From the NCBI RefSeq assembly GCF_902506425.1, contig NZ_LR732469.1, positions 649,084 to 713,083 of the forward strand: 64,000 nucleotides of DNA. The letters are read 5' to 3'. Below are positions 1-11,948 of the stretch, in pieces. The position numbers and the translations under genes are program-made. The stretch's first letter is position 1. The number at the start of each line of letters is the position of its first letter. Under the pieces are notes generated by a model. The model had not been told where the DNA came from and did not search any database. It worked only from the letters and a program-made list of their open reading frames with translations. Origin of the DNA: Novosphingobium sp. 9U. GTDB taxonomy: Bacteria > Pseudomonadota > Alphaproteobacteria > Sphingomonadales > Sphingomonadaceae.

Positions 1-1
1 C

Positions 2-1123
2 AGCAAGGATCTGCGCTGCTTGGGGCCGGGCCTTGCAGCTTACTTCGTCAAGGGCGCGCTCGACCGGGGCATCCCGCTCCTCACGGGAACGAGCGCGGAG
101 GAACTCATCGGCGATGGCGAGCGGATCATCGGCGTTCGCGCGGTGCGCGAGGGCAAAGACCTGTTCATCAAGGCTGAGCGCGGTGTCGTTATCGCCGTCA
201 GCGGCTACGAGCGGAACCCTGAACTCGCCAAGACCCTGAGCAACGTGCTCGAGCCCGTTTCGATGGTGATGAGCACCGTCGATGGTGCGCACTTCCGCCT
301 TGCGGGCCCGGTCGGTGCCCGGATCGCCCGCGTGCCCGATCCGGCGAACTTGGGCATCCACATGCCCGGTGAGGAGCACGACAATGGTTCGGCACTGTGG
401 CGCGGCTCGCTGCCGTTCCTCGGCCTGCCGCACACGATCGTCGTCAATCGAGCGGGCAAGCGCTTCGCCAATGAGGCCTTTTACCGCTCCGTCTACTATG
501 CGGTGGATGCGGTAGACGGCGCAACGCAGACCCACCCGAACTATCCCTGCTGGGCTGTCATCGACAGTCAAGCACGCACCAAATACCCGTTCGGCTCCTT
601 CATGCCTGGCGACGAGCTACCTGAAGGACTCGCTGTCAAAGGCGAGACACTCGCCGAGCTTGCCAGCAAGATCGGCGTCGATCCGCAGGGGCTGACCGAA
701 ACCGTCGAGCGCTTCAACGGCTTTGCTGCAGCGGGCGAGGACCCCGACTTCAAACGTGGCACGTATCCCTGGGGCGCGGCCATGACCGGTGACCTCAACC
801 ACAAGCCCAATCCCAATCTCGGCACGCTCGAACAGGGACCGTACTACGCCATCGAGCTCAAACGGATGGGCGGCGGCGGCATCACCGGCACCGGCCTGCT
901 CGCAGACAACCACTGCCGCGTGATCGGCTGGAACGACAAGCCGATCGAAGGCCTCTACGTGGCCGGCAACTCGATGGCGCGGCTCGATACCGGTGCGGTG
1001 ATGCAGAGCGGCATCTCCAACGCTCGGGGCATGACGCACGGATACCTCGCAGGGCGCCACGCGGCAGGCAAGCCGAGCGACCTGCTTGACCGCAAGCTCG
1101 CCAGCGAGCCGGTGCCAGCGTGA
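2..1123 (+). CDS. FAD-dependent oxidoreductase, 5' end outside window
   Basis: The frame is open to the left edge, so the N-terminus with the dinucleotide-binding motif is not visible. The C-terminal part fits the FAD_binding_2 family (fumarate reductase flavoprotein / 3-ketosteroid-1-dehydrogenase type). It ends with the run GGGGITGTGLLAD, then IEGLYVAGN and a Gly/Ala-rich GAVMQSGISNARGM segment typical of the FAD-binding end of this family. Members oxidise or reduce C-C bonds next to carbonyl groups with FAD. The stop overlaps the next start by four bases (GTGA), so it is the head of the visible operon that runs to 3777. The substrate is unknown. A steroid or terpenoid ketone is possible from the family, but nothing in the window proves it. 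Confidence 0.8.
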   Translation, partial: SKDLRCLGPGLAAYFVKGALDRGIPLLTGTSAEELIGDGERIIGVRAVREGKDLFIKAERGVVIAVSGYERNPELAKTLSNVLEPVSMVMSTVDGAHFRLAGPVGARIARVPDPANLGIHMPGEEHDNGSALWRGSLPFLGLPHTIVVNRAGKRFANEAFYRSVYYAVDAVDGATQTHPNYPCWAVIDSQARTKYPFGSFMPGDELPEGLAVKGETLAELASKIGVDPQGLTETVERFNGFAAAGEDPDFKRGTYPWGAAMTGDLNHKPNPNLGTLEQGPYYAIELKRMGGGGITGTGLLADNHCRVIGWNDKPIEGLYVAGNSMARLDTGAVMQSGISNARGMTHGYLAGRHAAGKPSDLLDRKLASEPVPA

Positions 1124-1689
1124 TCGACACCGAACAGAAGGTCGTCATCGAGGCACCGATCGAGACGGTCTGGGCTTTCGCGCGGGATATCAGAGCCTGG
1201 GCTCAACTGATGCCGGGCCTGCAGGACTGCGACGTCATCGACGATGACAACTCGCGCTGGACCTTGAAGGTCGGTGCCGGCGCACTCGTGCGGGTCGTCA
1301 AGGTGGCGGTCAGCGTCGATCGCTGGGCCGGGCCTGAAGAGGTCGACTTCACGTACAAGCTGGAAGGCGACCCCGTGAAGGGCGGCGGCACCTACCGTGC
1401 TCGCAGACTGAGCCCCACGGAGACCGAGATCGCGCTTGCCGTGCGGGTCGAAGGTACCGGACCGATGGCGCCGATGTGGGAAGCTATGGGCCGCCCCCTC
1501 CTGCCCAAGTTCGCGCGCGGCTTTGCCGAGCAGTTCAAGGCCGAGATCGAGCAAGCGAACCCACCCGTCGCGGCCGCATCGGCAGAGCCTCGCGGTGCCG
1601 AGCCGACCACGCCGCCGTCGGGACTTGTGGCGCGGATAATCGCGTTTGTTCGCACGCTGTTCGGCCGGGCGGCCGGCGCATCTAAATAA
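1120..1689 (+). CDS. SRPBCC / CoxG-like protein
   Basis: 189 residues starting at a GTG that overlaps the previous stop. Residues 1-145 read like an SRPBCC (START/Bet v 1-like) ligand-binding domain: the opening VVIEAPIETVWAFARDI, the later GGGTYRARRLS and the closing long helix are typical of CoxG and polyketide-cyclase-like members. A Pro/Ala-rich linker follows and then a hydrophobic C-terminal stretch (about 168-185) that could anchor it to a membrane, as in CoxG-type proteins. These proteins bind hydrophobic small molecules or help to assemble enzymes. Translational coupling to the flavoprotein suggests that it works with it. No catalytic role can be assigned. Confidence 0.7.
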   Translation: MIDTEQKVVIEAPIETVWAFARDIRAWAQLMPGLQDCDVIDDDNSRWTLKVGAGALVRVVKVAVSVDRWAGPEEVDFTYKLEGDPVKGGGTYRARRLSPTETEIALAVRVEGTGPMAPMWEAMGRPLLPKFARGFAEQFKAEIEQANPPVAAASAEPRGAEPTTPPSGLVARIIAFVRTLFGRAAGASK

Positions 1690-1706
1690 AAAGGGAAGAG
1701 GCTGCC

Positions 1707-2141
1707 ATGAGCGAAGAAAACAAGGCTGTCGTCATCAAGTTCATTAAGGCGTTCAGCGACGGAGATGCCGAGACCGCCAAGACCTGCTTGGCGCCCGATG
1801 CGATGACCATCGCCAAGGGGTTCGGCAAGCTTTCGGGTCCGCGACCGTACGAACTCATCGTCGCTACCACCGCTCTGTTCAAGGAAACGGTTCCGACCGG
1901 CCTGCGCCCCGACTTCAAGACCGTCACGGCCGAGGACAACCGGGTCGTCGTGGAGTTCGAAGGCAATGCGGTCCTCGCCAACGGCGCGGACTACTGCAAC
2001 CAGTATTGCATGGCGTTCACGATCGAGAACGGCCTGATCAAGAACGTGAACGAGTACTACTGCACCATCCTTGCCGACGATCGGATCCTGCCGCTGCTCG
2101 CCAGCGTCGAGGACCAGCGTCACGAAATTGACGCGATTTAA
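1707..2141 (+). CDS. SnoaL-like / NTF2-fold protein
   Basis: 144 residues with an AAGGGAAGAGG ribosome binding site just upstream. The start MSEENKAVVIKFIKAFSDGD and the later NRVVVEFEGNAVLANG and NQYCMAFTIENGLI are the helix and sheet pattern of SnoaL-like polyketide cyclase / NTF2 cone folds. Family members are isomerases, hydratases or dehydratases of small ketones and lactones, or have no enzyme activity. It lies 17 bases after the SRPBCC gene and 19 bases before the SDR gene, inside the catabolic operon. The fold call is fairly safe. The reaction is not known. Confidence 0.7.
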   Translation: MSEENKAVVIKFIKAFSDGDAETAKTCLAPDAMTIAKGFGKLSGPRPYELIVATTALFKETVPTGLRPDFKTVTAEDNRVVVEFEGNAVLANGADYCNQYCMAFTIENGLIKNVNEYYCTILADDRILPLLASVEDQRHEIDAI

Positions 2142-2160
2142 GCTGGGCGAGAGACGAATC

Positions 2161-2916
2161 ATGACCAGGAAAGTAGCGCTCGTGACCGGCGCGGCTGCGG
2201 GTATCGGCGCAGCGTGCGCTCGGCGCCTTGCCCGCGACGGTGTCGCTGTTGGAGTTCTCGACCTTGATGCGGAGCGCTGCGCCGACGCGGTGGCAACCAT
2301 CGCGGCCGACGGTGGCCAGGCCATCGCGCTGGGAGCCGACATCTCGGACCGCGCGCAAGTGAAGGCAGCGCTGGCACAGCTGCGCGAGGCGTTCGGGCCG
2401 GTGTCCATCATCGTCAACAATGCGGCGATCACCGGCTACGTACCGTTCCTCGAAATGACGGAGGAGCAGTGGGAGACAGTGCACCGCGTCAATCTGACCG
2501 GGACCTTCATCGTCACCCAGGAAGCGCTTCCTGACATGATCGAGGCATCATGGGGCCGCGTCATCAACATCGCCTCATCCGCAGCTCAGACCGGCGCGCC
2601 ACGTATGGCGCATTATGCTTCGTCGAAAGGCGGCATGATCGCGCTCACGCGTACGCTGGCGGTTGAGTTCGGTCCTTCGGGTGTCACCGCGAACGTGATC
2701 CCGCCGCGCTTCATCACCGGCACGATCATGTCCGAGCATTCGTTCGCCAACTCCAAGCAGCCGATGAGCCGGGAGGCGCTCGCCGCCAGCGGGCCGATCT
2801 GCCGCGAAGGTCAACCTGAGGATATCGCCGGTGCCGTTGCCTGGCTCGCATCCGATGAGGCTGGCTTCGTGACGGGTCAGGTGATCGGTGTGAACGGCGG
2901 CCGGATCATCGCCTGA
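2161..2916 (+). CDS. SDR family NAD(P)-dependent oxidoreductase
   Basis: 251 residues. The start is taken at ATG 2161 (MTRKVALVTGAAAGIG) and not at the longer upstream frame, because the Rossmann strand begins here and GGGCGAGAG precedes it. Classical SDR features are visible: TGxxxGxG cofactor loop (TGAAAGIG, residues 9-16), NNAA near residue 86, the catalytic Ser in IASSAA, and YASSK with the Tyr-Lys pair near 155-159. The acid in the first beta-alpha unit (LDLD) suggests NAD(H) preference. It would interconvert an alcohol and a ketone in the pathway of this operon. The loop after the active site (PPRFITGTIM) is where substrate specificity lies, but the substrate cannot be read from it. Confidence 0.85.
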   Translation: MTRKVALVTGAAAGIGAACARRLARDGVAVGVLDLDAERCADAVATIAADGGQAIALGADISDRAQVKAALAQLREAFGPVSIIVNNAAITGYVPFLEMTEEQWETVHRVNLTGTFIVTQEALPDMIEASWGRVINIASSAAQTGAPRMAHYASSKGGMIALTRTLAVEFGPSGVTANVIPPRFITGTIMSEHSFANSKQPMSREALAASGPICREGQPEDIAGAVAWLASDEAGFVTGQVIGVNGGRIIA

Positions 2917-2946
2917 ACCAGACGAGACAATATCGGGAGTTGCGCG

Positions 2947-3777
2947 ATGAAACTGAACTACGAAGTCTTGAAGCCGACTATCGGTGCGCGTGTCGAACTG
3001 AGCCGCGATCAGATCGGCGACCCGCAAGTCGCCCAGGACCTGCTCGAACTGCTCGAGCAGCACACCGTATTGGCGTTCCCGCAGGTCAACTTCACGAACG
3101 ACGAGCAGCTCGCCCTCACCGACGCGTTGGGTAGCCGCGTCAACATCGCCGCGAGCATCGCCGGCCGCGAGAACTCCGACGAGGTCTATGAAGTGACGCT
3201 CAACGAAGGCGCCAAGATCGAGAAGGAATACGTGCTCGGCACGTTCTTCTGGCACATGGACGGCCTGACGGTCGATCTCACTCCGCCCAAGGCCACGGTC
3301 CTCAGCGCCCGACGCCTGTCACCCACCGGCGGCCAGACCGAATTCGCAAGCACCAAGGCCGCGTACGCCGCGCTTTCCGAAGAGGAGAAGGCAGAGCTGC
3401 AGGACCTGCGCGTGCTGCACACGGTCACAGCTTCCTTGCGCGAAATACTGAGCGAGGAGGAAGTCGATCCCGTGCGACGCACCTTGCGCCACGAGCATCC
3501 CCTCGTCTGGAGGCGTGCCGATGGCACGACGTCGATGGTCCTGGGCTCGACCGCGGACCTGATCATCGGCAAGAGCAAGGCTGAGAGCCGGGCGATCCTG
3601 GCGCGCCTGCTCGAGTGGACGGTGCAGCCGGCGTTTACTTACCGCCACAACTGGCAGGACGGTGACTGCGTGGTCTGGGACAACACCTCGGCGCTGCACC
3701 GGGTCGTTCCCTACGCGCAGGACTCAGGGCGCATGATGCACCGCACGACCATCGCCGGGGTAGAAGCCGTCCATTAA
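2947..3777 (+). CDS. TauD/TfdA family 2-oxoglutarate dioxygenase
   Basis: 276 residues, the usual length of Fe(II)/2-oxoglutarate oxygenases of the TauD/TfdA group. The iron-binding facial triad is visible: WHMD with His103 and Asp105, and the distal His251 in TSALHRVVPY. Arg266 in MMHRTTI is the likely 2-oxoglutarate anchor. These enzymes hydroxylate or cleave ethers, sulfonates and other small substrates. It is the last gene of the operon that starts before the window, 30 bases after the SDR. Substrate unknown. The family call is strong. Confidence 0.85.
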   Translation: MKLNYEVLKPTIGARVELSRDQIGDPQVAQDLLELLEQHTVLAFPQVNFTNDEQLALTDALGSRVNIAASIAGRENSDEVYEVTLNEGAKIEKEYVLGTFFWHMDGLTVDLTPPKATVLSARRLSPTGGQTEFASTKAAYAALSEEEKAELQDLRVLHTVTASLREILSEEEVDPVRRTLRHEHPLVWRRADGTTSMVLGSTADLIIGKSKAESRAILARLLEWTVQPAFTYRHNWQDGDCVVWDNTSALHRVVPYAQDSGRMMHRTTIAGVEAVH

Positions 3778-4095
3778 GCGTCGTCTCGCGAGGGAAGCAT
3801 AGGTGAGCAACGGACAGGTTACATGTGTCCCGGCGTTAAGCTCAGCAAGATCATGGGCGTCTCCTAAGACTGGCTTGGTGAGCTGTTTCGTGCCACATGA
3901 GGCCTGATGCACGCTTCGCTACCTTCCAGACATCCATTGCGTTCATGACCTCCGCATTGCACCGGCGCCGACCATGCCATGAACGTTCAGGAGCACCTGC
4001 CAGCCTTGGATGACGAGCAGTTCTGCGAGATGTTGTGGTCGCTGCCTGAAGTGAAGCGTGTCCTTATTGAGGGGAACAGGGGATGAGGGCTTACT
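3778..4095. other. Intergenic region with one tiny ORF
   Basis: 318 bases between the dioxygenase operon and rlmJ, which face each other. The only open frame I can see is 3979-4086 (+), 35 residues beginning MNVQEHLPALDDEQFCEML. It has no clear ribosome binding site and I recognise no family. It may be a remnant or a chance ORF. No strong terminator hairpin was found. Confidence 0.3.
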
Positions 4096-4926
4096 TCAAG
4101 CGCCTAGCCAATCGCATGTGATCGCGCCCCTATGCCCTTCCGGCGCCAGCGCGCACCGCAGGGCTTCCAACAGCGGCGGCAACGCTTGGGTGAAAGCGTA
4201 GGGCGGATTGACGATATAGAGGCCGGCGCCGTTATAGATGCCGGGCTGATCGCTATCGTACAACCAGTGCTCCACCGACAGCATCTTCGGAATGCCGAGC
4301 TTGCGCAATTGCTCCTTCCACCGCGTATGCGTGCCCCGATCCTTCAGCGGGTACCAGATCACCGTCACACCATGCGCCCATTTGCGACACGCGGCAGCGA
4401 GGGTGGCAGTGATGCGGGCGCGTTCATCGGTCTGCTCGTACGGCGGATCGACCACTACCACGCCACGTGCAGTGCGGGGCGGTAGCATCGCCAGCCAAAG
4501 CTCATAGGCATCGCGCTCATGAACGGCAGCGGATGTATTACGCATCGCGCGGCGCAGGGCACTGGCGTCCTCGGGATGCTTCTCGTTGAGGATCAGGAAG
4601 TCTTGCGGGCGCAGAAGCTGTGCAAGGATTCGCGGCGAGCCGGGATAAAGGTGCGGCTCGCGCCCGACATTGACCGCTTCTACGGTGGCGCGATAGTCGT
4701 TCAGCAAGGGGTTCGTGTCCGTAAAGGCACGCAGCACGCCTTGCACGGCCTCGCCAGTACGTCGTGCTTCCTCGCCGCCAAGATCGTAGATCCCGCAGCC
4801 GGCGTGTGTGTCGATCAGGGTCAGCGCGCCTTGTTTCTGCTGCAAGGCCCGCACAAGCGCGATCAGCAGGCTGTGCTTCACGACATCGGCGCTGTTGCCG
4901 GCATGAAATGAATGTCGATAGTTCAT
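4096..4926 (-). CDS. rlmJ: 23S rRNA (adenine2030-N6)-methyltransferase
   Basis: 276 residues, matching RlmJ in length and all along the chain. The N-terminus MNYRHSFHAGNSADVVKH is the family signature. LTLIDTHAGCGIYDL (about 36-49) forms the S-adenosylmethionine site, and VVVDPPYEQ (DPPY at 160-163) is the adenine N6-methyltransferase catalytic motif. It methylates A2030 of 23S rRNA before ribosome assembly. It is a single gene on the minus strand with no operon partners, and appears intact. Confidence 0.93.
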   Translation of the reverse strand: MNYRHSFHAGNSADVVKHSLLIALVRALQQKQGALTLIDTHAGCGIYDLGGEEARRTGEAVQGVLRAFTDTNPLLNDYRATVEAVNVGREPHLYPGSPRILAQLLRPQDFLILNEKHPEDASALRRAMRNTSAAVHERDAYELWLAMLPPRTARGVVVVDPPYEQTDERARITATLAAACRKWAHGVTVIWYPLKDRGTHTRWKEQLRKLGIPKMLSVEHWLYDSDQPGIYNGAGLYIVNPPYAFTQALPPLLEALRCALAPEGHRGAITCDWLGA

Positions 4927-4995
4927 GGTGACTCAAGGATCCGACGGCGTGCCGTCATACGTGCTGTTGGACGCGCTTGCAGCATGACTGCTGGT

Positions 4996-5232
4996 TCACA
5001 GCCGGCCAAAAACCTTCAACGCACATCGGTGCAGGGACTCAAGCCACCCGGTGACGGTCGACACTAGAGGCGGAGACGCACGGATCCGGTCGTGTAGCAA
5101 TCTCTGATCCTCGATGAGCCGGAACCGACTGATGTAATCGCGAAGCGCATGTTGCGCGCCTTCGATTGCGCGGAGGCAGCCTGGTGGACTTTGGCTCTCC
5201 TCCGCGTCGACCTCTTTAATTGCCTTCGGCAT
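4996..5232 (-). CDS. Small hypothetical protein
   Basis: 78 residues if started at ATG 5232, which lies inside the last codons of the upstream gene (its stop is at 5216-5218), so the two would be translationally coupled. The middle part (AIEGAQHALRDYISRFRL) looks like an amphipathic helix, with no signal peptide or membrane segment. I recognise no family. An in-frame start further upstream (5322) is possible but would overlap the neighbour by 100 bases. Confidence 0.35.
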   Translation of the reverse strand: MPKAIKEVDAEESQSPPGCLRAIEGAQHALRDYISRFRLIEDQRLLHDRIRASPPLVSTVTGWLESLHRCALKVFGRL

Positions 5233-5536
5233 CGACTGTGAACACCACTGGCTTGCCTCGGGACATCGGCTCCCAACCGGCTGACATAGCGGCGCGCACG
5301 CACCGCGAAATCGTGGCGTCATCGAGTTGAAGACGACCTGGCGGCAAGCCCTTCAAAAGCCGCTTAGGTGGCGGAAACTGTACCCTTGCTTCGCGCTTGG
5401 CATCACGCTGGAGTAGGGCAATCGTCATTCCTTTCCAACCTTCGTCATCCGAATGGTGCGGTTCACTTTGGAGGTGCCAATCGTATAGCGCGCCATCGAC
5501 ATCGACGGTGCCGCTCTTGCTCTGGGATTTCGACAT
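5216..5536 (-). CDS. Hypothetical protein
   Basis: 106 residues, soluble, with no recognised domain. It begins MSKSQSKSGTVDVDGALYDW, followed by a hydrophilic stretch and a Pro-rich centre (VQFPPPKRLLKGLPPG). The C-terminal half has ISRCVRAAMSAGWEP and ends at KPVVFTVDAEGN. This layout resembles short conserved alphaproteobacterial proteins of unknown function, but I cannot name a family. It may be coupled to the small ORF that starts in its last codons. Composition is similar to neighbouring genes, so I treat it as real. Confidence 0.6.
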   Translation of the reverse strand: MSKSQSKSGTVDVDGALYDWHLQSEPHHSDDEGWKGMTIALLQRDAKREARVQFPPPKRLLKGLPPGRLQLDDATISRCVRAAMSAGWEPMSRGKPVVFTVDAEGN

Positions 5537-5815
5537 CGGGCGGCTCTAGCATGCTATCTCCACCAAAGCACAGAAGCTGTCGACACGTTGTCGACGGCCA
5601 CAAACGGTCGGGGCGGTTGCCCTTCCTGCGGAAAAAGCCAGTCGGCACGGCGAACGCCACCATCGCAAAGGCTGAGGCAACAGCGCTCAGTGAAGGGCCG
5701 TTCTGTCGAACTTGTGAGATGATCGATGCCATGACTGGTGCACAGCACAGGCAAACGAACATCGCGAAGGGCCCGAGAAGCGGCACAAGGCTGTGCCGTG
5801 GCCCGGGCCCCTGCA

Positions 5816-8248
5816 TCACCAAGCCAGGTTCACGCGCGCATAAAGGAAGCGACCGTTGAAGCCGAAAGGCGAGTAGTACGGGAACGCGGTGCCGCCATTG
5901 TTGTAGTTGATCACGTTGGTGTCCGGCACGCGATCGGGATAGACGTCGAACAGGTTGTTGACGCCAATCGCGACGTTGGACTTGCCGAACAATGGCGCAC
6001 GCAGCTCGGCATCGACGATGACGTGCTTGCCGGTCTCGACGTAGTCGACCAGGCTGGAGGCCGGCTGGGTGACGCTGCCGTAGTACGTCGCGCGCACCAG
6101 GCCGCCGAAGCCGGACTTGTTCCAGTCGACCTGGCCGGTCAGCTTCTCGCCCGGAGTGCCGTCCTCGATGCTGACGATGCGCTGCTGGCCGAACAGCGCG
6201 GGCACCGTGATCGTGCCGGTGCCGGTGGGCACGCGGGTGAGCTTCACGTCGTTGAGGTTGCCCGCCACGGTGAAGTCGAAGTTGCCGGCCGCATCTGTCG
6301 CCACGCGATAGTGGGCGACGAGGTCGATACCCTTGGTGGTCGAGCGGATGCCGTTCACGAAGAAGCGCGCTGCGCTCACGTTGAACGGCCGCAGCAGTGC
6401 TGTGATCGCGGGGCTGGCGTTCACGCCGGTGCCGAGGTTATCCGACAACGCGAGCTGGTCGCGCAGCTTGATGCGATAGGCATCCACCGTGAGATCGAAC
6501 CCGCCCGAGCGGAAGACGAAGCCGCCCGACAGGTTGAACGACTTCTCGGCATCGAGCGCCTTGCCGCCCAGCGCGGTCGCGACCGGGCTGGTGGACGGAA
6601 AGGTGCCGGTATCGACGATCGCGGCCGCGCCGTTCACGTTGGTAACCTGCGGCTGCGTCAGCGTGTAATACTGCTGCTGCAGCGAAGGTGCACGGAAGCC
6701 GGTCGAGACCGTACCGCGCAGTGCGAAGCTGTCCGTCAGGTCATAGCGGGCTGAGAACTTGCCGGTACCTGTCTCGCCAAAGTCGGAATAGCTTTCGCCG
6801 CGCGCCGCCAAGCCGAGCAGCAGCTTGCCAAGCTGTGCCTCCAGGTCAATGTAGCCGCTCACGTTGTCACGATGGCGGCTGAGCGCGTTAGCGGGCGAGA
6901 ATCCCTGGAAACCTTGCGCGCCGCTACCCAGCGTGGTGGTAGCGCCGAGCGGACCGCGCGCGTAGCTCTCAACCTGTCCTTCGCGGATCTCGAAGCCCTC
7001 GTTGCGATACTCCACACCCCAGGCGACGTTCAGCGAGTTGCCCTCGGCAAAGTCGAACTTCTTGCTGACATCCAGGCCGCCGACGATCTGGTCGTAGATC
7101 AGCTTGCCGTCATAGAAGTCGGTCGGCGAGGCAGCGCCATAAGTCGAGTTGATCGAGTTGCGAGTGTGCAGCGTCAGTTCGTTGCGGCCGTAGGAGACGC
7201 TGAGGTCGACATTCCAAGTGCTCAGTTCACCTCGGATGCCGAGCGCGGAGTTGATATCATCGGACTTCACGTTGATCTTGGGCAGGAAGCCGGTGGGGTA
7301 GATCGCGGCGACGTTGTTGGCGTTGGTGGCTAGGCGCGGGAAGGCCGCGCCGGTGCTGTCGCGGTTCTGATAGCCAGCGTAGCCGTAGACCGACCACACG
7401 TCGTTCACCGGTGCGCCGAAGTTGGCGAAGACGGTGTACTGCTCGACTTCGGGATCGCCGAAGCGGCTGGTCACGTCGTTGGGCGTCACCCGACGATCGA
7501 GGTCGCCGCGGCTGGTATATCCGCGCTTCAGGTAATCGCCCGAGATTGTCAGGAAGCCGTTCTCGCCGAGGCCGAAGCCCTGCCAGACTGAGGCGTTGTA
7601 AGTCTTGCCGTCGTGGCGGTCGCGGCTCTGGCGCGCGGTGTCGACACTGGTCTCATATTGGCCATAGCTTGCCGAGGCGCCGCCGCCGGAGCGCGCTTCA
7701 CGCAGGCGCAAGTTGATGACACCGGCGATCGCGTCCGAGCCGTACTGCGCGGATGCGCCGTCACGCAGCACTTCGACACGGTCGAGTGCAACGGTGGGAA
7801 CGGTGTTGAGGTCGAACGCCGCCGAGCCGCGGCCGACCGAGCCGTTGGTGTTGAGCAGCGCCGACGCATGGCCGCGGATGCCGTTGATCAGCACCAGCGT
7901 CTGGTCGGGGGAAAGGCCGCGCAGCGTGGCTGGGCGGATTGAATCAGTGCCGTCAACCGCCGCCGAGCGCGGAAAATCGATGGAGGGCGTTACGTTGGAA
8001 AGCGCCTGCCCCAGCTCGCTGGTGCCCTGCGACCGCAAGGCGGCAGCCGAGAGCACGTCTACCGGCGAGGCAGTGTCCAGCCGCTGGCGGCCGGCGACAC
8101 GAGTGCCGGTTACGATGATGTCCTCGCCCGTCGCGCCTAGATCGGCATCGGAAGCGATCGTCGCGCGCGCATCCTGCGCCGAGGCAAGGCCGGGTGCCAG
8201 CATAGCGGTGAGCGAGCAGGCAATCAGGGCTGCAGTGCGCGTGTTCAT
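5816..8248 (-). CDS. TonB-dependent receptor
   Basis: 810 residues. The start at ATG 8248 has a GGAGA site at good spacing and gives a signal peptide of about 23 residues ending ASA-Q. A plug domain follows: DIIVTGTR near residue 36, then TLRGLSPDQTLVLING and RVEVLRDGASAQYGSDAIAGVI. A long beta-barrel rich in aromatic and Gly residues ends in Trp (RVNLAW). It would import a substrate across the outer membrane with energy from TonB-ExbBD. There is no N-terminal signalling extension. The gene stands alone, and the palindrome found at the island promoters is absent upstream. The ligand is unknown. Confidence 0.9.
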   Translation of the reverse strand: MNTRTAALIACSLTAMLAPGLASAQDARATIASDADLGATGEDIIVTGTRVAGRQRLDTASPVDVLSAAALRSQGTSELGQALSNVTPSIDFPRSAAVDGTDSIRPATLRGLSPDQTLVLINGIRGHASALLNTNGSVGRGSAAFDLNTVPTVALDRVEVLRDGASAQYGSDAIAGVINLRLREARSGGGASASYGQYETSVDTARQSRDRHDGKTYNASVWQGFGLGENGFLTISGDYLKRGYTSRGDLDRRVTPNDVTSRFGDPEVEQYTVFANFGAPVNDVWSVYGYAGYQNRDSTGAAFPRLATNANNVAAIYPTGFLPKINVKSDDINSALGIRGELSTWNVDLSVSYGRNELTLHTRNSINSTYGAASPTDFYDGKLIYDQIVGGLDVSKKFDFAEGNSLNVAWGVEYRNEGFEIREGQVESYARGPLGATTTLGSGAQGFQGFSPANALSRHRDNVSGYIDLEAQLGKLLLGLAARGESYSDFGETGTGKFSARYDLTDSFALRGTVSTGFRAPSLQQQYYTLTQPQVTNVNGAAAIVDTGTFPSTSPVATALGGKALDAEKSFNLSGGFVFRSGGFDLTVDAYRIKLRDQLALSDNLGTGVNASPAITALLRPFNVSAARFFVNGIRSTTKGIDLVAHYRVATDAAGNFDFTVAGNLNDVKLTRVPTGTGTITVPALFGQQRIVSIEDGTPGEKLTGQVDWNKSGFGGLVRATYYGSVTQPASSLVDYVETGKHVIVDAELRAPLFGKSNVAIGVNNLFDVYPDRVPDTNVINYNNGGTAFPYYSPFGFNGRFLYARVNLAW

Positions 8249-8566
8249 GAATTCTCCGTATTCAAGAGTGTGGAGCTCCAATACACAACTGCGCTTGTAG
8301 ACATACCTCTTCCATATGCGGGCAGCAACATTCCGCGGGACCGATGCTGAGCTGCAACACTAACCGGCCGCGTTGTCAGCGCTTGCCTCGCGGGCCTTCC
8401 CTCTTCCAGCGTGACCAGGTTCCGGCTGTTCCGATCGCGCTCTTGGCTCGCGAACTTCCGACACTTACTTCCGCGCGTCGATCACCGCTCAAAGCCACGT
8501 ATCCGGCGCATGAGAGGCCGATCTGGAGCGAACCCGTCGTTCTACCGAAGCAAGGCCAAGCGCAAA
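8249..8566. other. Intergenic region upstream of TonB receptor
   Basis: 318 bases between the end of the histidine kinase gene and the start of the receptor gene, both on the minus strand. It should hold the receptor promoter. I see no clear terminator hairpin, RNA gene or convincing small ORF. Open frames on the plus strand here have atypical composition and run into the kinase gene. Confidence 0.4.
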
Positions 8567-11947
<3,381 letters not shown>

Positions 11948-11948
11948 G

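Noticed and set aside
5463..5822. 119-residue minus-strand frame with hydrophobic N-terminus
   Set aside because: It overlaps both the receptor end and the start of the 106-residue gene, has no good start signal, and its second half is low-quality sequence. A small membrane protein cannot be fully excluded.
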